A DNA stretch of 64,000 nt, taken from contig NZ_OZ060372.1 in assembly GCF_964058935.1 (NCBI RefSeq), forward strand, positions 124,001 to 188,000. The letters run 5' to 3'. Both the position numbers and the translations under genes were made by a program. How positions within the stretch are numbered: position 1 is the stretch's first letter; the number at the start of each line of letters is the position of its first letter. Positions 7,965-19,307 of this stretch are shown piece after piece. Source of the stretch: Buchnera aphidicola (Pemphigus populi). Its GTDB lineage: Bacteria > Pseudomonadota > Gammaproteobacteria > Enterobacterales > Enterobacteriaceae. The notes under the pieces are model-generated. The model was not told where the DNA came from, did no database searches, and saw nothing but the letters and a program-made list of their open reading frames with translations.

Positions 7965-9746
7965 GTGATAAAATGTAATGCTGAGGTGACTATTAATAAT
8001 AAAGAAAAATTTTATTTAGAAGCAATTCGTTATTCCTGTTCGCAATTGTTAGCTTATTCTGTAAAAAAAATTTATCCAATATCTAAAATTGCTGATAGTA
8101 CAATTACTAAAAATGGATTTTATTGTGACGTAGACATAGAGTCTAAATTAACAGAGAATGATATCTCTGTATTAGAAAAAAATATGTTTTTTTTGATTAA
8201 AAATAATTTTAACTTTATGAAGAAAATAGTTACGTGGAAATATGCTCGTAATTTATTTTTGTCTCGCAGGGAAACGTATAAAGTTTATATATTAGACAAT
8301 ATATATAAAAATAAATCAATGGTTGAAATTCTTTATTATGAAGATTATGTTGATATTTGTAGTGATATTCAGCAAGTATCTAATATAAATTTTTGTCGTA
8401 TTTTTAAATTACAGACTATTTCTGGAGCTTATTGGAAAGGAAATAGAAAAAATAAAATGCTACAAAGAATTTGTGGTACCGCATGGTCTAATAAAAGTCA
8501 ATTAAAAAAATATATAATAAGTATAGAAGAAGCAAAAGAAAGAGATCATAGAATTATAGCAAAAAAATTAGATTTATATCACATGCAAGATGAAGCCCCC
8601 GGTATGGTTTTTTGGCATCATAATGGTTGGATAATTTTTCGAGAATTAGAAAATTTTGTTAGAATAAACTTAAAAAAATATCATTATCAAGAAGTAAAAA
8701 CTCCTTTTATGATGGATAGATTAATATGGGAAAAAAGTGGTCATTTAAAAAATTACCAAGAATCTATATTTACTACATCATCAGAAAATAGACATTACTG
8801 CATTAAACCAATGAATTGTCCTGGACATGTTCAAATATTTAATCAAAAGTTAAGATCTTATCGTGATTTACCTATTAGAATTGCAGAGTTTGGTAGTTGT
8901 CATCGAAATGAACCATCTGGTTCTTTACATGGTTTAATGAGAATTAGGGGTTTTACTCAAGATGATGCACATATATTTTGTACAAATGATCAAATAAAAA
9001 AAGAGATCAATGATTGCATTAAAATGATATATGATTTATATAATTTATTTTGTTTTAAAAAAATATCAGTAAAATTGTCTACACGACCTGAAAAACGTAT
9101 TGGTGATGACAAAATATGGGATTTCGCAGAACAAAATTTAGTTGCAGTTTTGAAAGAAAATAATTTGATATTTGATTATCAAGTAGGAGAAGGTGCTTTT
9201 TACGGGCCTAAAATTGAATTTTCTTTACATGATTCTTTAGGAAGAATTTGGCAATGTGGAACTATTCAACTAGATTTTTATTTACCAACTAGTTTAGATG
9301 CTTTCTATATTAATAAAAATAATGAACATCAGGTTCCAGTAATGATTCATAGAGCAATATTGGGTTCAATAGAACGTTTTATTGGTATTTTAGTGGAAGA
9401 GTATAAAGGATTTTTCCCATTTTGGTTATCTCCTATACAAGTGGTAGTAATAGGGATTAATGATAATCATATCAATTATGTTAATCGATTAATTAAACAA
9501 TTATCTGATGAAGGAATTAGAGTTATATCAGATTTTAGAAACGATAGAATTAATTTTAAAATTCGAGAACATTTATTAAATAGAATACCTTATATATTCA
9601 TATGTGGGGATCAAGAAGAAAAAGATAATACAGTAAGTATTAGAACTAGATCAAGTAAAAAAATTAATAATGTAAAATTCAATAATTTGATTAAAAAACT
9701 TAAGAAAGATATTGTTGATCGTAGTATTAATTTACTGGAGGAATAA
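7965..9746 (+). CDS. thrS: Threonyl-tRNA synthetase lacking the TGS domain
   Basis: Class II synthetase that charges tRNA-Thr. The ORF from GTG 7965 gives 593 aa against 642 in E. coli; the first 50 or so residues (TGS domain) are absent. The editing domain (about 15-175) has lost three of the four key residues: H73 and H77 of E. coli are Tyr23 and Gln27 (RYSCSQLL), H186 is Gln136, and only Cys132 remains. The catalytic core is well preserved: motif 2 near EFGSCHRNEPSG, zinc ligands in NCPGHVQIF, DDAHIFC and VMIHRAILGS, and a C-terminal anticodon-binding domain ending RSINLLEE. The start is uncertain because the ancestral start is cut off by stops. It leads the thrS-infC-rpmI-rplT cluster, with 3 bp between its stop and infC. 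Confidence 0.93.
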   Translation: MIKCNAEVTINNKEKFYLEAIRYSCSQLLAYSVKKIYPISKIADSTITKNGFYCDVDIESKLTENDISVLEKNMFFLIKNNFNFMKKIVTWKYARNLFLSRRETYKVYILDNIYKNKSMVEILYYEDYVDICSDIQQVSNINFCRIFKLQTISGAYWKGNRKNKMLQRICGTAWSNKSQLKKYIISIEEAKERDHRIIAKKLDLYHMQDEAPGMVFWHHNGWIIFRELENFVRINLKKYHYQEVKTPFMMDRLIWEKSGHLKNYQESIFTTSSENRHYCIKPMNCPGHVQIFNQKLRSYRDLPIRIAEFGSCHRNEPSGSLHGLMRIRGFTQDDAHIFCTNDQIKKEINDCIKMIYDLYNLFCFKKISVKLSTRPEKRIGDDKIWDFAEQNLVAVLKENNLIFDYQVGEGAFYGPKIEFSLHDSLGRIWQCGTIQLDFYLPTSLDAFYINKNNEHQVPVMIHRAILGSIERFIGILVEEYKGFFPFWLSPIQVVVIGINDNHINYVNRLIKQLSDEGIRVISDFRNDRINFKIREHLLNRIPYIFICGDQEEKDNTVSIRTRSSKKINNVKFNNLIKKLKKDIVDRSINLLEE

Positions 9747-9749
9747 AGT

Positions 9750-10289
9750 ATTAAAGTCGGAAAAAAAATACAATTAATACGTCCTAATCGTATTAATAAT
9801 GAAATTCGAGCTAAAGAAGTTCGACTTTCAGGGTTTGATGGTGAACAAATTGGTATCGTTAATTTGCAAGAAGCATTAAAAAAAGCTGCAGAAGAAGGAT
9901 TTGATTTAGTAGAAATTAGTCCAAATGCAGAACCACCAGTTTGTCGTATTATGAATTACGGAAAATATTTGTATGAAAAAAGTAAATCTTATAAAGAACA
10001 AAAAAAGAAACAAAAAATAATACAAGTTAAGGAGATAAAATTTAGACCAGGAACAGATAAAGGAGATTATCAAGTTAAATTAAAAAATTTAATTCGTTTT
10101 TTAGAAGAAGGAGATAAAGTTAAAATTACATTACGTTTTCGTGGTCGTGAAATGGCACATCAACAAATTGGTATGGACATGTTAAATCGAGTAAAAAATG
10201 ATTTAAATCAAATAGCTATTGTGGAATTTTTTCCTAATAGAGTAGAAGGACGTCAAATGATAATGATATTAGCTCCAAAAAAGAAATAA
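9750..10289 (+). CDS. infC: Translation initiation factor IF-3 (ATT start)
   Basis: IF-3 binds the 30S subunit and checks start-codon/initiator-tRNA pairing. Coding similarity to E. coli IF-3 begins at an ATT codon at 9750 ([20 protein letters not shown]), giving 179 aa against 180; the first ATG-type start would remove the whole N-terminal start. E. coli infC also uses AUU, the basis of its autoregulation. A GGAGG sequence at 9737-9741 overlaps the thrS end and gives good spacing. Both IF-3 domains are present ([18 protein letters not shown], then [18 protein letters not shown] and [11 protein letters not shown]). Confidence 0.96.
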   Translation: MKVGKKIQLIRPNRINNEIRAKEVRLSGFDGEQIGIVNLQEALKKAAEEGFDLVEISPNAEPPVCRIMNYGKYLYEKSKSYKEQKKKQKIIQVKEIKFRPGTDKGDYQVKLKNLIRFLEEGDKVKITLRFRGREMAHQQIGMDMLNRVKNDLNQIAIVEFFPNRVEGRQMIMILAPKKK

Positions 10290-10303
10290 CTGTATGATTG
10301 ATT

Positions 10304-10322
10304 GATCACTATTAAGTGATAA
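10304..10322 (+). promoter_or_regulatory. Small hairpin before rpmI, possible L20 operator part
   Basis: ATCACT and AGTGAT with a 4-nt loop lie between infC and rpmI. In E. coli, L20 represses rpmI-rplT by binding structured mRNA upstream of rpmI. Only the location and a short stem support this here; the E. coli pseudoknot was not recognised. Confidence 0.2.
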
Positions 10323-10389
10323 ATAAAATATTTTTAAGTGATATATGAATATTAGTATTTTTATTAATATTAGCATGGAATATACTATT

Positions 10390-10587
10390 ATGCCTAAAAT
10401 AAAAACCTTACGTAGTGCAGCAAAAAGATTTAAAAAAACTGCATCAGGTATGTTTAAGCACAAACAGTCTAATTTGCGTCATCTGTTAACTAAAAAAACA
10501 ACCAATAGAAAACGTCATTTACGTTCTAAAAAAATAATTTCAAAAGGAGATGCAAGTAAGGTAATTTTTTTATTGCCATATTCATAA
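10390..10587 (+). CDS. rpmI: 50S ribosomal protein L35
   Basis: Basic 65 aa protein of the large ribosomal subunit, equal in length to E. coli L35. It starts [17 protein letters not shown] and contains LRHLLTKK and KRHLRSKK. I chose the ATG at 10390 by homology; an upstream in-frame ATG would add 15 hydrophobic residues unlike any L35. It sits in the conserved infC-rpmI-rplT order, 40 bp before rplT. Confidence 0.97.
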   Translation: MPKIKTLRSAAKRFKKTASGMFKHKQSNLRHLLTKKTTNRKRHLRSKKIISKGDASKVIFLLPYS

Positions 10588-10627
10588 TTTTTTTGTTTTT
10601 TAATTAGAATATTTAAAAGGAGATCAA

Positions 10628-10981
10628 GTGGCTCGTATAAAACGTGGTGTTGTAGCTCGAGCTCGTCATAAAAAAATTTTAAAACAAGCAAAAGGATATT
10701 ATGGAGCGCGCTCTCGGGTTTATCGAGTGGCTAATCAAGCTGTAATTAAAGCTGCTCAATATTCTTATCGTGATCGTCGTCAGCGTAAACGTTTATTCCG
10801 TAGATTATGGATTTCTCGTATTAATGCGGCAGTTCGACAAAATGCAATATCTTATAGTAAATTTATGTATGGTTTAAAAAAATCTGATATAAATATAGAT
10901 CGTAAAATTCTTTCAGAAATTGCAATTTTTGATTCTAATGCGTTTAGTGTATTAATTGAAAAAGCAAAATTTGCATTATAG
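10628..10981 (+). CDS. rplT: 50S ribosomal protein L20
   Basis: Early-assembly large-subunit protein that binds 23S rRNA and, in E. coli, represses its own operon. It has 117 aa (E. coli 118), starting with GTG ([16 protein letters not shown]) behind AAGGAG at 10617-10622. The basic N-terminal helix ([26 protein letters not shown]) and the globular C-terminus are both present. Confidence 0.97.
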   Translation: MARIKRGVVARARHKKILKQAKGYYGARSRVYRVANQAVIKAAQYSYRDRRQRKRLFRRLWISRINAAVRQNAISYSKFMYGLKKSDINIDRKILSEIAIFDSNAFSVLIEKAKFAL

Positions 10982-10999
10982 TAAGTTTGTTAAAAAATA

Positions 11000-11023
11000 G
11001 GAGGGAGTAACCAATCTCCCCTC
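11000..11023 (+). terminator. Hairpin between rplT and pheS
   Basis: GGGAG and CTCCC pair around an 8-nt loop, and flanking G/C bases can extend the stem past a one-base bulge. E. coli has the pheM leader and pheST attenuator here. No T-run and no phenylalanine-rich leader peptide follow, so this is at most a simple transcript-end or read-through structure. Confidence 0.4.
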
Positions 11024-11155
11024 ATAATGTATCTGAATATTTTGTTATATTATTAAATTTTTTTACTTATTTATAGTGTTTCACTATATTTTGATAGGTA
11101 TAGAATATAATTGATATGTGAATGTATCAATTAATTAAAAAAAGAGTTTAGAATA

Positions 11156-12142
11156 ATGATTTTAGATCCTCAGGAATTAATGAATTTAATTAATATTGAT
11201 TTAAAAAAAACTAAAAATATAAAAGAACTAGAAAAATTAAAAGTAAAATATTTAGGTAAGAATAGTTACCTATCTAATCAATTTTTTAACTTAAGGAAAC
11301 TATTTTTAAAAGAAAAAATAAAATATAGTGCCATTTTAAATCAGTTAAAATTAGAGATGCAATCTAAAATTTTAGAACGTAAAAAAAAATTAGAATTTTT
11401 GTTGAATGAAAAAAAAATAAGAAAGGAAAACATTGATACTTCATTATCTGGTCGTCGTATTGAAAATGGTACGCTGCATCCAATAACAACTATAATTAAT
11501 AATATAGAATATTTTTTTTTACATTTAGGATTTAAATCAGTTACAGGTCCTGAAATAGAAGATGAATATCATAATTTTAGTGCATTGAATATTCCTAAAA
11601 ATCATCCTTCTAGATCGAATAAAGATACTTTTTGGTTTGATATTAATAGGTTACTGAGGACTCAGACATCAAGTATGCAAATTCGTATTATGGAAAAAGA
11701 AAAACCTCCTATTAAAATTATTGTACCTGGTAAGGTATATCGGAATGATTATGACGCCACTCATACTCCAATGTTTCATCAAATTGAAGGCTTAATTATT
11801 GATAAAAAAATTAATTTTTCTAATTTAAAATGGATAATACAAAAATTTTTATATGTGTTTTTTGGAAAAGATGTAAAAATAAGATTTAGAGTATCCTATT
11901 TTCCATTTACAACTCCGTCCGCAGAAATTGATATTATGGGAAATAATAGAGAATGGATAGAGGTATTAGGATGTGGAATGGTGCATCCTAATGTGTTAAA
12001 TAATGTTGATATTAATCATAGGAAATATAAAGGTTGTGCTTTTGGTTTAGGAGTTGAAAGAATGGCGATGTTATATTATCAGATTTCCGATCTACGTTAT
12101 TTTTTTGAAAATGACCTAAGGTTTTTAAAACAGTTTAAATAA
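11156..12142 (+). CDS. pheS: Phenylalanyl-tRNA synthetase alpha subunit
   Basis: Catalytic subunit of the (alpha-beta)2 enzyme that charges tRNA-Phe. It has 328 aa (E. coli 327): an N-terminal coiled-coil arm (about 1-85, lysine-rich), then the class II core with GRRIENGTLHPITTI, motif 2 VYRNDYDATHTPMFHQIEG and motif 3 GLGVERMAMLYY. The ending DLRFLKQF matches the family. pheT follows 19 bp later. Confidence 0.97.
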   Translation: MILDPQELMNLINIDLKKTKNIKELEKLKVKYLGKNSYLSNQFFNLRKLFLKEKIKYSAILNQLKLEMQSKILERKKKLEFLLNEKKIRKENIDTSLSGRRIENGTLHPITTIINNIEYFFLHLGFKSVTGPEIEDEYHNFSALNIPKNHPSRSNKDTFWFDINRLLRTQTSSMQIRIMEKEKPPIKIIVPGKVYRNDYDATHTPMFHQIEGLIIDKKINFSNLKWIIQKFLYVFFGKDVKIRFRVSYFPFTTPSAEIDIMGNNREWIEVLGCGMVHPNVLNNVDINHRKYKGCAFGLGVERMAMLYYQISDLRYFFENDLRFLKQFK

Positions 12143-12161
12143 GATAAAAATGGTAATTTTT

Positions 12162-14570
12162 ATGGAATTTAGTGAAAAATGGTTACGAGAATGGATTAAT
12201 CCAGAAGTAAATAGTAGAGCACTTTGTGATCAAATGACTAAATCTGGATTAGAAGTAGAAAGTATTAGAAAAATTTCCAATGTATGTAAAGGAATACTAA
12301 TAGGTGAAGTAATTTCTTGCATTATTCATCCCAATTCTAGTGAATGGAATATCATCACAGTAGAAATTGGGATAAGTAATAAGATCAATGTTATTTCTAA
12401 CATATTTGATATCGATAGAGGTATGAAAATAGTTATAGCTCCTGTTGGTTCTATTGTGTTTAATAACATTATTATTAAAGAAATAAACATAGAAGGGAGA
12501 ATATCGCAAGGCGTATTATGTTCATTTTTTGAATTAGGTATGTTTGAATATGAAGATAATATAATTATATTACCTTCTAATGTTCCTATTGGTACAGATA
12601 TTAAAGAATATTTTTTATTAAATGATAATGTTATTAAAATTGCTATTACGCCAAATCGTTTTGATTGTCTTGGAATTATTGGAATAGCTCGAGAGTTAGC
12701 GGTTCAGAATAACATGAAACTACCTAGTCTTGTTAGTTATCGTATGAAATCGGTAATTAATGATACACTTCCAATTATTTTAAAAGTACCTGATATCTGT
12801 CCTCGTTATTTTTGTAGAATAATTAAGAATATTGCTCAGGATGTCAAAATTCCTATTAGAATGAAAGAAAAACTTAGACGATCTAATGTAAATACCAATA
12901 ATGTTATTTTAGATATAATTCATTATGTTTCTTTAGAACTCGGTTTGCCTTTACATGTTTTTGATGCAGATTGTATTTCAGGTAATATTATTGTAAGAAT
13001 GTCAAATGAAAATAAAGAGATTGCAGTTGTTAATGGTAATTTTATTAATATTAGTAAAAATACACTTTTAATTTCTGATAATGATAATATTTTATCAATA
13101 GGTGGTAATGTTAATACTGATGTTGCTGTAGTAACAAAAAAAACTAAAAATTTGTTTATTGGATCTGTTTTTTTTAATGTTTCTTCTAAACATAAAAGAG
13201 ATATCCATTATGGAGAAAAAAATTATATAACTAATTGTTATGAATATGGTATTGATCCTGATCTCCAAGAATGTGCTATAGAGTACTGTTCTTATTTACT
13301 TACGGATATTATTGGAGGTAGTATTGGTCCATTAATTTATAAAATAGATAAAAATAATTTTGTTAAAACTAAGAATATTAAATTATATCGGAATACTGTG
13401 AATCAAGTACTAGGTTTTTTTATTCCGGATAAGACAATATTAAATATATTAACTAATCTTGGTTTTCAAGTAGTGAAAAATTTTAAATATTGGGAAATTA
13501 AACCACCTTCTTGGCGTTTTGACGTGAATATAGAAGAAGATGTGATAGGAGAACTCATTCGTATTTATGGATACGATAAAATTACTACTATGCCATATTA
13601 TGGTGATATGCAAGTAAATATATATGGTAGTACAGATAATTTTTTAAAAAGAGTTAAAAACCTTCTTATAGATAAAGGATTTTACGAGATTATCACGTAT
13701 AGTTTTGTGGATCCTGATATACAAAATTTATTATTTCCTAATAAAAAAAAATTATTATTATCTAATCCAATTTCTCAGGATATGTCGTCCATGAGAATAT
13801 CTTTGTGGCCAGGATTACTTGCAACATTATCTTATAATCAATGTCGTCAAGCAGAACATGTTTGTTTATTTGAAACTGGATTATGTTTTACAGAAGATAA
13901 AAACCAAGATATAGGCGTGAAGCAAGATATTTATTTAGCTGGTATAGCACAAGGTTATATTTATGGCAATAAATTTTGGGATCATACAGATAAAAAAATT
14001 GATTTTTACGATATAAAAGGTATTTTAGAGTCTATATTAGAAATTAATGGTACATTAAAAAATGTAAACTTTAAAAAAGGGTATTTATCTTGTTTACATC
14101 CAGGTAAAACTGCTGCTATTTATTATTTTGAAAAATTAATCGGATATATGGGTGTATTACATCCTAATGTGGAAAAAAAATTGAAATTGAATAGTGAAAT
14201 TATTCTCTTTGAGATTTTATGGAATGATATTGTGCATGAAAAACTTTTAAAGATAAAAAATATATCATATTTTCCAAAAAGTAAACGAGATATTTCGATT
14301 ATAGTATCAGATGATATTCCTGTAGGTGATATTATCAACTTATGTAAAAATACAGATTTAGATAGGATAAAAGAAGTGTATGTATTTGATGTATATTATG
14401 GTAATAATATAGGAATAGGAAAAAAAAGTTTAGGAATACGTTTTATTTTTGAAGATGTTTTAAAAACATTAGAAGATTATGATATTGATTTAATTATTAG
14501 TCGTTGCATATCTAAATTAAAAAAAATATTTAAAATTGTAATGAGGGATTTAACATATGGTATTAACTAA
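12162..14570 (+). CDS. pheT: Phenylalanyl-tRNA synthetase beta subunit
   Basis: Beta subunit with editing and tRNA-binding functions. From the ATG at 12162 ([14 protein letters not shown], matching MKFSELWLREWVNP) it has 802 aa; E. coli has 795. A start at 12150 would add four residues. Recognisable parts are the N-terminal tRNA-binding fold (about 40-150), the B3/B4 editing region (about 210-400), the B5 domain with [25 protein letters not shown], and the C-terminal anticodon-binding FDX domain ([12 protein letters not shown]). It overlaps ihfA by 14 bp. Confidence 0.96.
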   Translation: MEFSEKWLREWINPEVNSRALCDQMTKSGLEVESIRKISNVCKGILIGEVISCIIHPNSSEWNIITVEIGISNKINVISNIFDIDRGMKIVIAPVGSIVFNNIIIKEINIEGRISQGVLCSFFELGMFEYEDNIIILPSNVPIGTDIKEYFLLNDNVIKIAITPNRFDCLGIIGIARELAVQNNMKLPSLVSYRMKSVINDTLPIILKVPDICPRYFCRIIKNIAQDVKIPIRMKEKLRRSNVNTNNVILDIIHYVSLELGLPLHVFDADCISGNIIVRMSNENKEIAVVNGNFINISKNTLLISDNDNILSIGGNVNTDVAVVTKKTKNLFIGSVFFNVSSKHKRDIHYGEKNYITNCYEYGIDPDLQECAIEYCSYLLTDIIGGSIGPLIYKIDKNNFVKTKNIKLYRNTVNQVLGFFIPDKTILNILTNLGFQVVKNFKYWEIKPPSWRFDVNIEEDVIGELIRIYGYDKITTMPYYGDMQVNIYGSTDNFLKRVKNLLIDKGFYEIITYSFVDPDIQNLLFPNKKKLLLSNPISQDMSSMRISLWPGLLATLSYNQCRQAEHVCLFETGLCFTEDKNQDIGVKQDIYLAGIAQGYIYGNKFWDHTDKKIDFYDIKGILESILEINGTLKNVNFKKGYLSCLHPGKTAAIYYFEKLIGYMGVLHPNVEKKLKLNSEIILFEILWNDIVHEKLLKIKNISYFPKSKRDISIIVSDDIPVGDIINLCKNTDLDRIKEVYVFDVYYGNNIGIGKKSLGIRFIFEDVLKTLEDYDIDLIISRCISKLKKIFKIVMRDLTYGIN

Positions 14571-14865
14571 GTCTAAAATATCAGATTATCTGTTTGATTA
14601 CTTAAAGATAAAAAAACAAGATGCTAAAAATATTGTGAAATATTTTTTTAAGGAAGTAGGGGATGCTTTAGAAGATGGTGAAAAAGTTAAGTTGTCAGGA
14701 TTTGGTAATTTTAATTTAAGATTTAAAAAAGAACGTCCAGGTAGAAATCCTAAGACAGGAGAAAGTATCGTTATTACATCTAGACGTGTTGTAACATTCA
14801 AACCTGGAAAACAATTAAGAAATAGGATTGGAACATTATTAGTTAAAAAAAATCGTTTTAGATAA
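14557..14865 (+). CDS. ihfA: Integration host factor alpha subunit
   Basis: HU/IHF-family DNA-bending protein that works as a heterodimer with IhfB. The 102 aa product is colinear with E. coli IhfA (99 aa) up to the last residues: [23 protein letters not shown], the DNA-contacting arm with [10 protein letters not shown] and the ending [10 protein letters not shown]. The C-terminal tail NRFR differs from E. coli. The start overlaps pheT, as the E. coli pheT-ihfA pair is also tightly linked. The ihfB partner is not in this window. Confidence 0.96.
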   Translation: MVLTKSKISDYLFDYLKIKKQDAKNIVKYFFKEVGDALEDGEKVKLSGFGNFNLRFKKERPGRNPKTGESIVITSRRVVTFKPGKQLRNRIGTLLVKKNRFR

Positions 14866-15251
14866 ACTGTTTGCCATGTTTAATTTTTTGATGTTAAATT
14901 TTTAATTAGCATATTAAATATTAATAACGTATAAATTAATGATTTTTTAATAAAAATACATTATTTTAAATGGTTATATTTAAAGTAATGTGTTTTTCTT
15001 TCTCACATTGTAAAATATATTTTTATTAAAAAATATTAAAAATAATTACTATTATAAAAAAATTCTAAAATAGAGTATTAGTTAATACATATTAAGTAAT
15101 GTATATATTTTTAATAAAATTTATTTATTAAAATTTATTGATAAATATCATATTTTTTAAAAGTATAAAAATATCATTCCATAAAATTCTTCACAAAATA
15201 ATTTTATAAATAATGTTGAGTTGATGTACTTTTAATAAAAAACATTATTAT

Positions 15252-15277
15252 ATCTATTTTTTAATTAAAAAATAGAT
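15252..15277. repeat. Perfect AT palindrome
   Basis: ATCTATTTTTT and AAAAAATAGAT with the centre AATT form a 26-bp palindrome in the spacer between ihfA and tgt. Possible transcript-end structure; AT content makes chance more likely than usual. Confidence 0.3.
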
Positions 15278-15514
15278 TTTGGTTATGATGGTTTATATTT
15301 ATTAATATGTATTAAAGAGTAAGGATATATAGCTGAATTAGTTTTTTTATTTTTTACAGTATTAAACAATATTTAAAATTAAATTAATAAATTTTTATTT
15401 CAATTTTTTATATATATTTTATATTTTTTTATTTTAAAGTTATTAATTTTATTATATTAATGTATAAAAATATTGATCTATAAGATTATTTATATAATAG
15501 AAGGAGAATATAAA

Positions 15515-15600
15515 ATACTAGTCAGAATTTATGCACCACATTCTTAATATTTTTATATAAACATTCTATGATATATTTTATTTTTTATTTGTCTTGGATA
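15515..15600 (+). pseudogene. Possible trace of queA
   Basis: Upstream of tgt, where E. coli has queA, one frame contains TTFLIFL then YKHSMIYF. E. coli QueA near its C-terminus has STLIML followed shortly by YQHTMNAY. The match is short and interrupted. The rest of the 990-bp spacer (14866-15855) shows nothing recognisable. Confidence 0.35.
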
Positions 15601-15828
15601 TATTTTTAATATTTTAAAATCACCAGTTTTTATTTTTATAAATACAAATATCATATATATGATAATTTTATTAAATAGATAAATATTTTTAGTAAATTTA
15701 TAATATATATTTTAAAAAATCTTAAAAATGATAATTTCTATGATTAAATAATTGTTATATGTAACAATTATTTTTTTACGATTATGATAATAAATTTTGT
15801 TTTTATCACAAAACGTTATTTTGTTTAA

Positions 15829-16956
<1,128 letters not shown>

Positions 16957-17131
16957 AAAATATGAATAATATTTTTTATTTAAATAAAATATAAATTATT
17001 TTTTGATTTTACATCAATATTTAAATTAGTAAATATTATTAAAGTAGTTCTTATCAATTTAATATTGATTAAAAAAAATTTTTATTTATTTATATATCAT
17101 CTAATATGAATAGATTCTGGTGTACAATAGT

Positions 17132-17172
17132 ATCATATACTATTTACTACTATTAATAGTATATGATTTTAT
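17132..17172. terminator. Bidirectional terminator between tgt and glyS
   Basis: A perfect 13-bp inverted repeat (ATCATATACTATT with AATAGTATATGAT, 10-nt loop) lies between two convergent genes and is followed on the plus strand by a T-rich run. Confidence 0.6.
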
Positions 17173-17213
17173 ATTTTTATTAGTAAAATTTTTATTAAAG
17201 ATTGTATTAATAA

Positions 17214-19289
17214 TTAATCAATTATTGTTAAATAAGAAAAATTGGTAATATTTAAAAATATTTTATTTATTTTATATAAGATAGTTAATCTATTAGTTCT
17301 TATATCTGGATCTATATGGTTGATAACGACTGAGTTGAAAAACAGTTCTATAGAATCAGTTATTGTAACAATATGAAATAATGCTTCTTTATATTTTCTT
17401 TTAAAAAATAAATGGGGCAAAATAATATTTAAATTTTTAATTTTTTTATTAAGTATCATTTCTGACGGATCTTTTATTAAAGTGACATCGATATGTTCAT
17501 TGGTTTTTTTGTTATTTTTTTCTAAAAATTTACAGATTCTTTTATTGACCAATATTAGAGATTTATAATTTTTTAATTTTTGAAAATATGCAATTGCTTT
17601 GATACGTTCGTCTATATCTACTAGTTGAGTGAAATTACATGATAAAACTGATCTGATAATATCAATAGAATATCCTTGACGATGATAAAAAGAATAACAT
17701 CTTTCTAATATGAACTTTGTTAAGTATTTTATAATTATTTTTTTATCAGTAATTGTTTCATATAAATTTATAGATTTATTTAATAATTTTTTTAAATCAA
17801 TTAATATTTTTTTTGAAATAATAATACGTATAATTCCTACGGCAGCGCGTTTTAAAGCATATGGATCTTTATCTCCTTTAGGATATTCTCCGATACTAAA
17901 TATACCTGATAACGTATCAATTTTATCTGCAATAGCTAAAGCACAAGAAATTAAATTTGATGGTAGTTTGTCTCCAGAAAATCTGGGTTGGTAATGTTCT
18001 TTTATTGCTATTGCTATTTCTTTATTTTCTTTGCTATTTATTGCATAGTACATACCTATGATACCCTGAATTTCTGGGAATTCAAAAACCATATTAGTGG
18101 TTAAATCACATTTAGATAATGTAGCAGCTCGTATTGCATTGGGTACATTGGCATAGATAAGTGGTGCTATCCATGTAATCAATGATATAATTCGACTAGT
18201 TTTATCATATAATGAGCCTAATTTTTTTTGAAATGATATATTTTTTAAAGTAGGTAAATAATCTTCTAGTTTTTTTTGTATATCGTTTCTAAAAAAAAAT
18301 TCAGCATCTTTGAATCGAGCATGTATTACATTTTCATTACCAGAAATGATACATTGTGGATAATAGGATTGAATATTAGTTATAAAAACAAAATATGGCA
18401 TTAGTTTTTTATTTGTATTGTATACAGGAAAATATTTTTGATTATAGGTCATGATATGTATGAGTATTTCATGAGGAAGTATAAGAAATTTTTCGTCAAA
18501 TTTTCCAATTAAGGCCACTGGTGATTCAACCAAAGCAGTAATTTCTTCTAATAAAGAATCAGAATATTTTAGTATTCCATTAATTTTTTTAGCTTCTAGA
18601 TCAGCATATTTTTTTATTTCTTCTTTTCTACTGCTAAAATGAGCAATAATTTTTGCTTTTTTAAACAAAATATTTGGATATTGATTAGCGTGGTTAATAA
18701 TTATTTTAGTATTTCTGATAGATAAATGATTTCTTAATATTCGATCTGATTGGATATCAAATATTTTCATATCAATTATTTTGTCTTCTAATAAAACACT
18801 GATATTCCTTATAGGACGAGAAAATTTAAATTTATCATTAGTCCATTTCATGAAAGAATAAGTTTTAATATTTTTTATTGATACTGTAATTATTTTTGGA
18901 AGAATGGTATCAATACTTTCTTCTTTTATGTCAGAGGTATAGCATAACCATTCTCTTTTATTTTTTTTTATTCTTTTTGCTTGTTTAAGATTAATTCCAC
19001 AAGATTTTGCCCAATTTAAAGCAATATCAGTTGGATGTCCTTGATGATCAAACGCATGAAGGATAGATGGTCCTTTTTTTTTAATTTCTTTTTTAGTATA
19101 AGTTGGATTGATATTTTTAATTTTTACAGCTAGACGTCTTGGAGTAGCATATGAGATTATTTTTTTATATTTAATATTGTATGAATTTAATTCATGAATA
19201 ATGTTGTTAGAAAAAGATAGGATAAGATTACGTAATTTTTTTGCTGGGAGTTCTTCGGTTCCTATTTCTACCAATAATATTTTTTCCAT
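17214..19289 (-). CDS. glyS: Glycyl-tRNA synthetase beta subunit
   Basis: Beta subunit of the bacterial alpha2-beta2 GlyRS, needed for tRNA-Gly recognition. It has 691 aa, close to E. coli (689). It starts MEKILLVEIGTEELPAKKL, contains the HD-like segment with SCALAIADKIDTLSGIFSIG and DPYALKRAAVGI, and ends in the C-terminal anticodon-binding domain. It is read after glyQ with an 18-bp gap, the standard glyQS order. Confidence 0.96.
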   Translation of the reverse strand: MEKILLVEIGTEELPAKKLRNLILSFSNNIIHELNSYNIKYKKIISYATPRRLAVKIKNINPTYTKKEIKKKGPSILHAFDHQGHPTDIALNWAKSCGINLKQAKRIKKNKREWLCYTSDIKEESIDTILPKIITVSIKNIKTYSFMKWTNDKFKFSRPIRNISVLLEDKIIDMKIFDIQSDRILRNHLSIRNTKIIINHANQYPNILFKKAKIIAHFSSRKEEIKKYADLEAKKINGILKYSDSLLEEITALVESPVALIGKFDEKFLILPHEILIHIMTYNQKYFPVYNTNKKLMPYFVFITNIQSYYPQCIISGNENVIHARFKDAEFFFRNDIQKKLEDYLPTLKNISFQKKLGSLYDKTSRIISLITWIAPLIYANVPNAIRAATLSKCDLTTNMVFEFPEIQGIIGMYYAINSKENKEIAIAIKEHYQPRFSGDKLPSNLISCALAIADKIDTLSGIFSIGEYPKGDKDPYALKRAAVGIIRIIISKKILIDLKKLLNKSINLYETITDKKIIIKYLTKFILERCYSFYHRQGYSIDIIRSVLSCNFTQLVDIDERIKAIAYFQKLKNYKSLILVNKRICKFLEKNNKKTNEHIDVTLIKDPSEMILNKKIKNLNIILPHLFFKRKYKEALFHIVTITDSIELFFNSVVINHIDPDIRTNRLTILYKINKIFLNITNFSYLTIID

Positions 19290-19307
19290 GTGATTATACC
19301 CTAATAT

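Noticed and set aside
11027-11056. Short frame before pheS as a pheM-type leader peptide
   Set aside because: It encodes no run of phenylalanines (reads MYLNILLYY), and no terminator with T-run follows, so attenuation is not supported.
15531-15560. Small ORF (MHHILNIFI) behind an AAGGAG upstream of tgt
   Set aside because: Nine codons only; the region is better explained as a possible queA trace.
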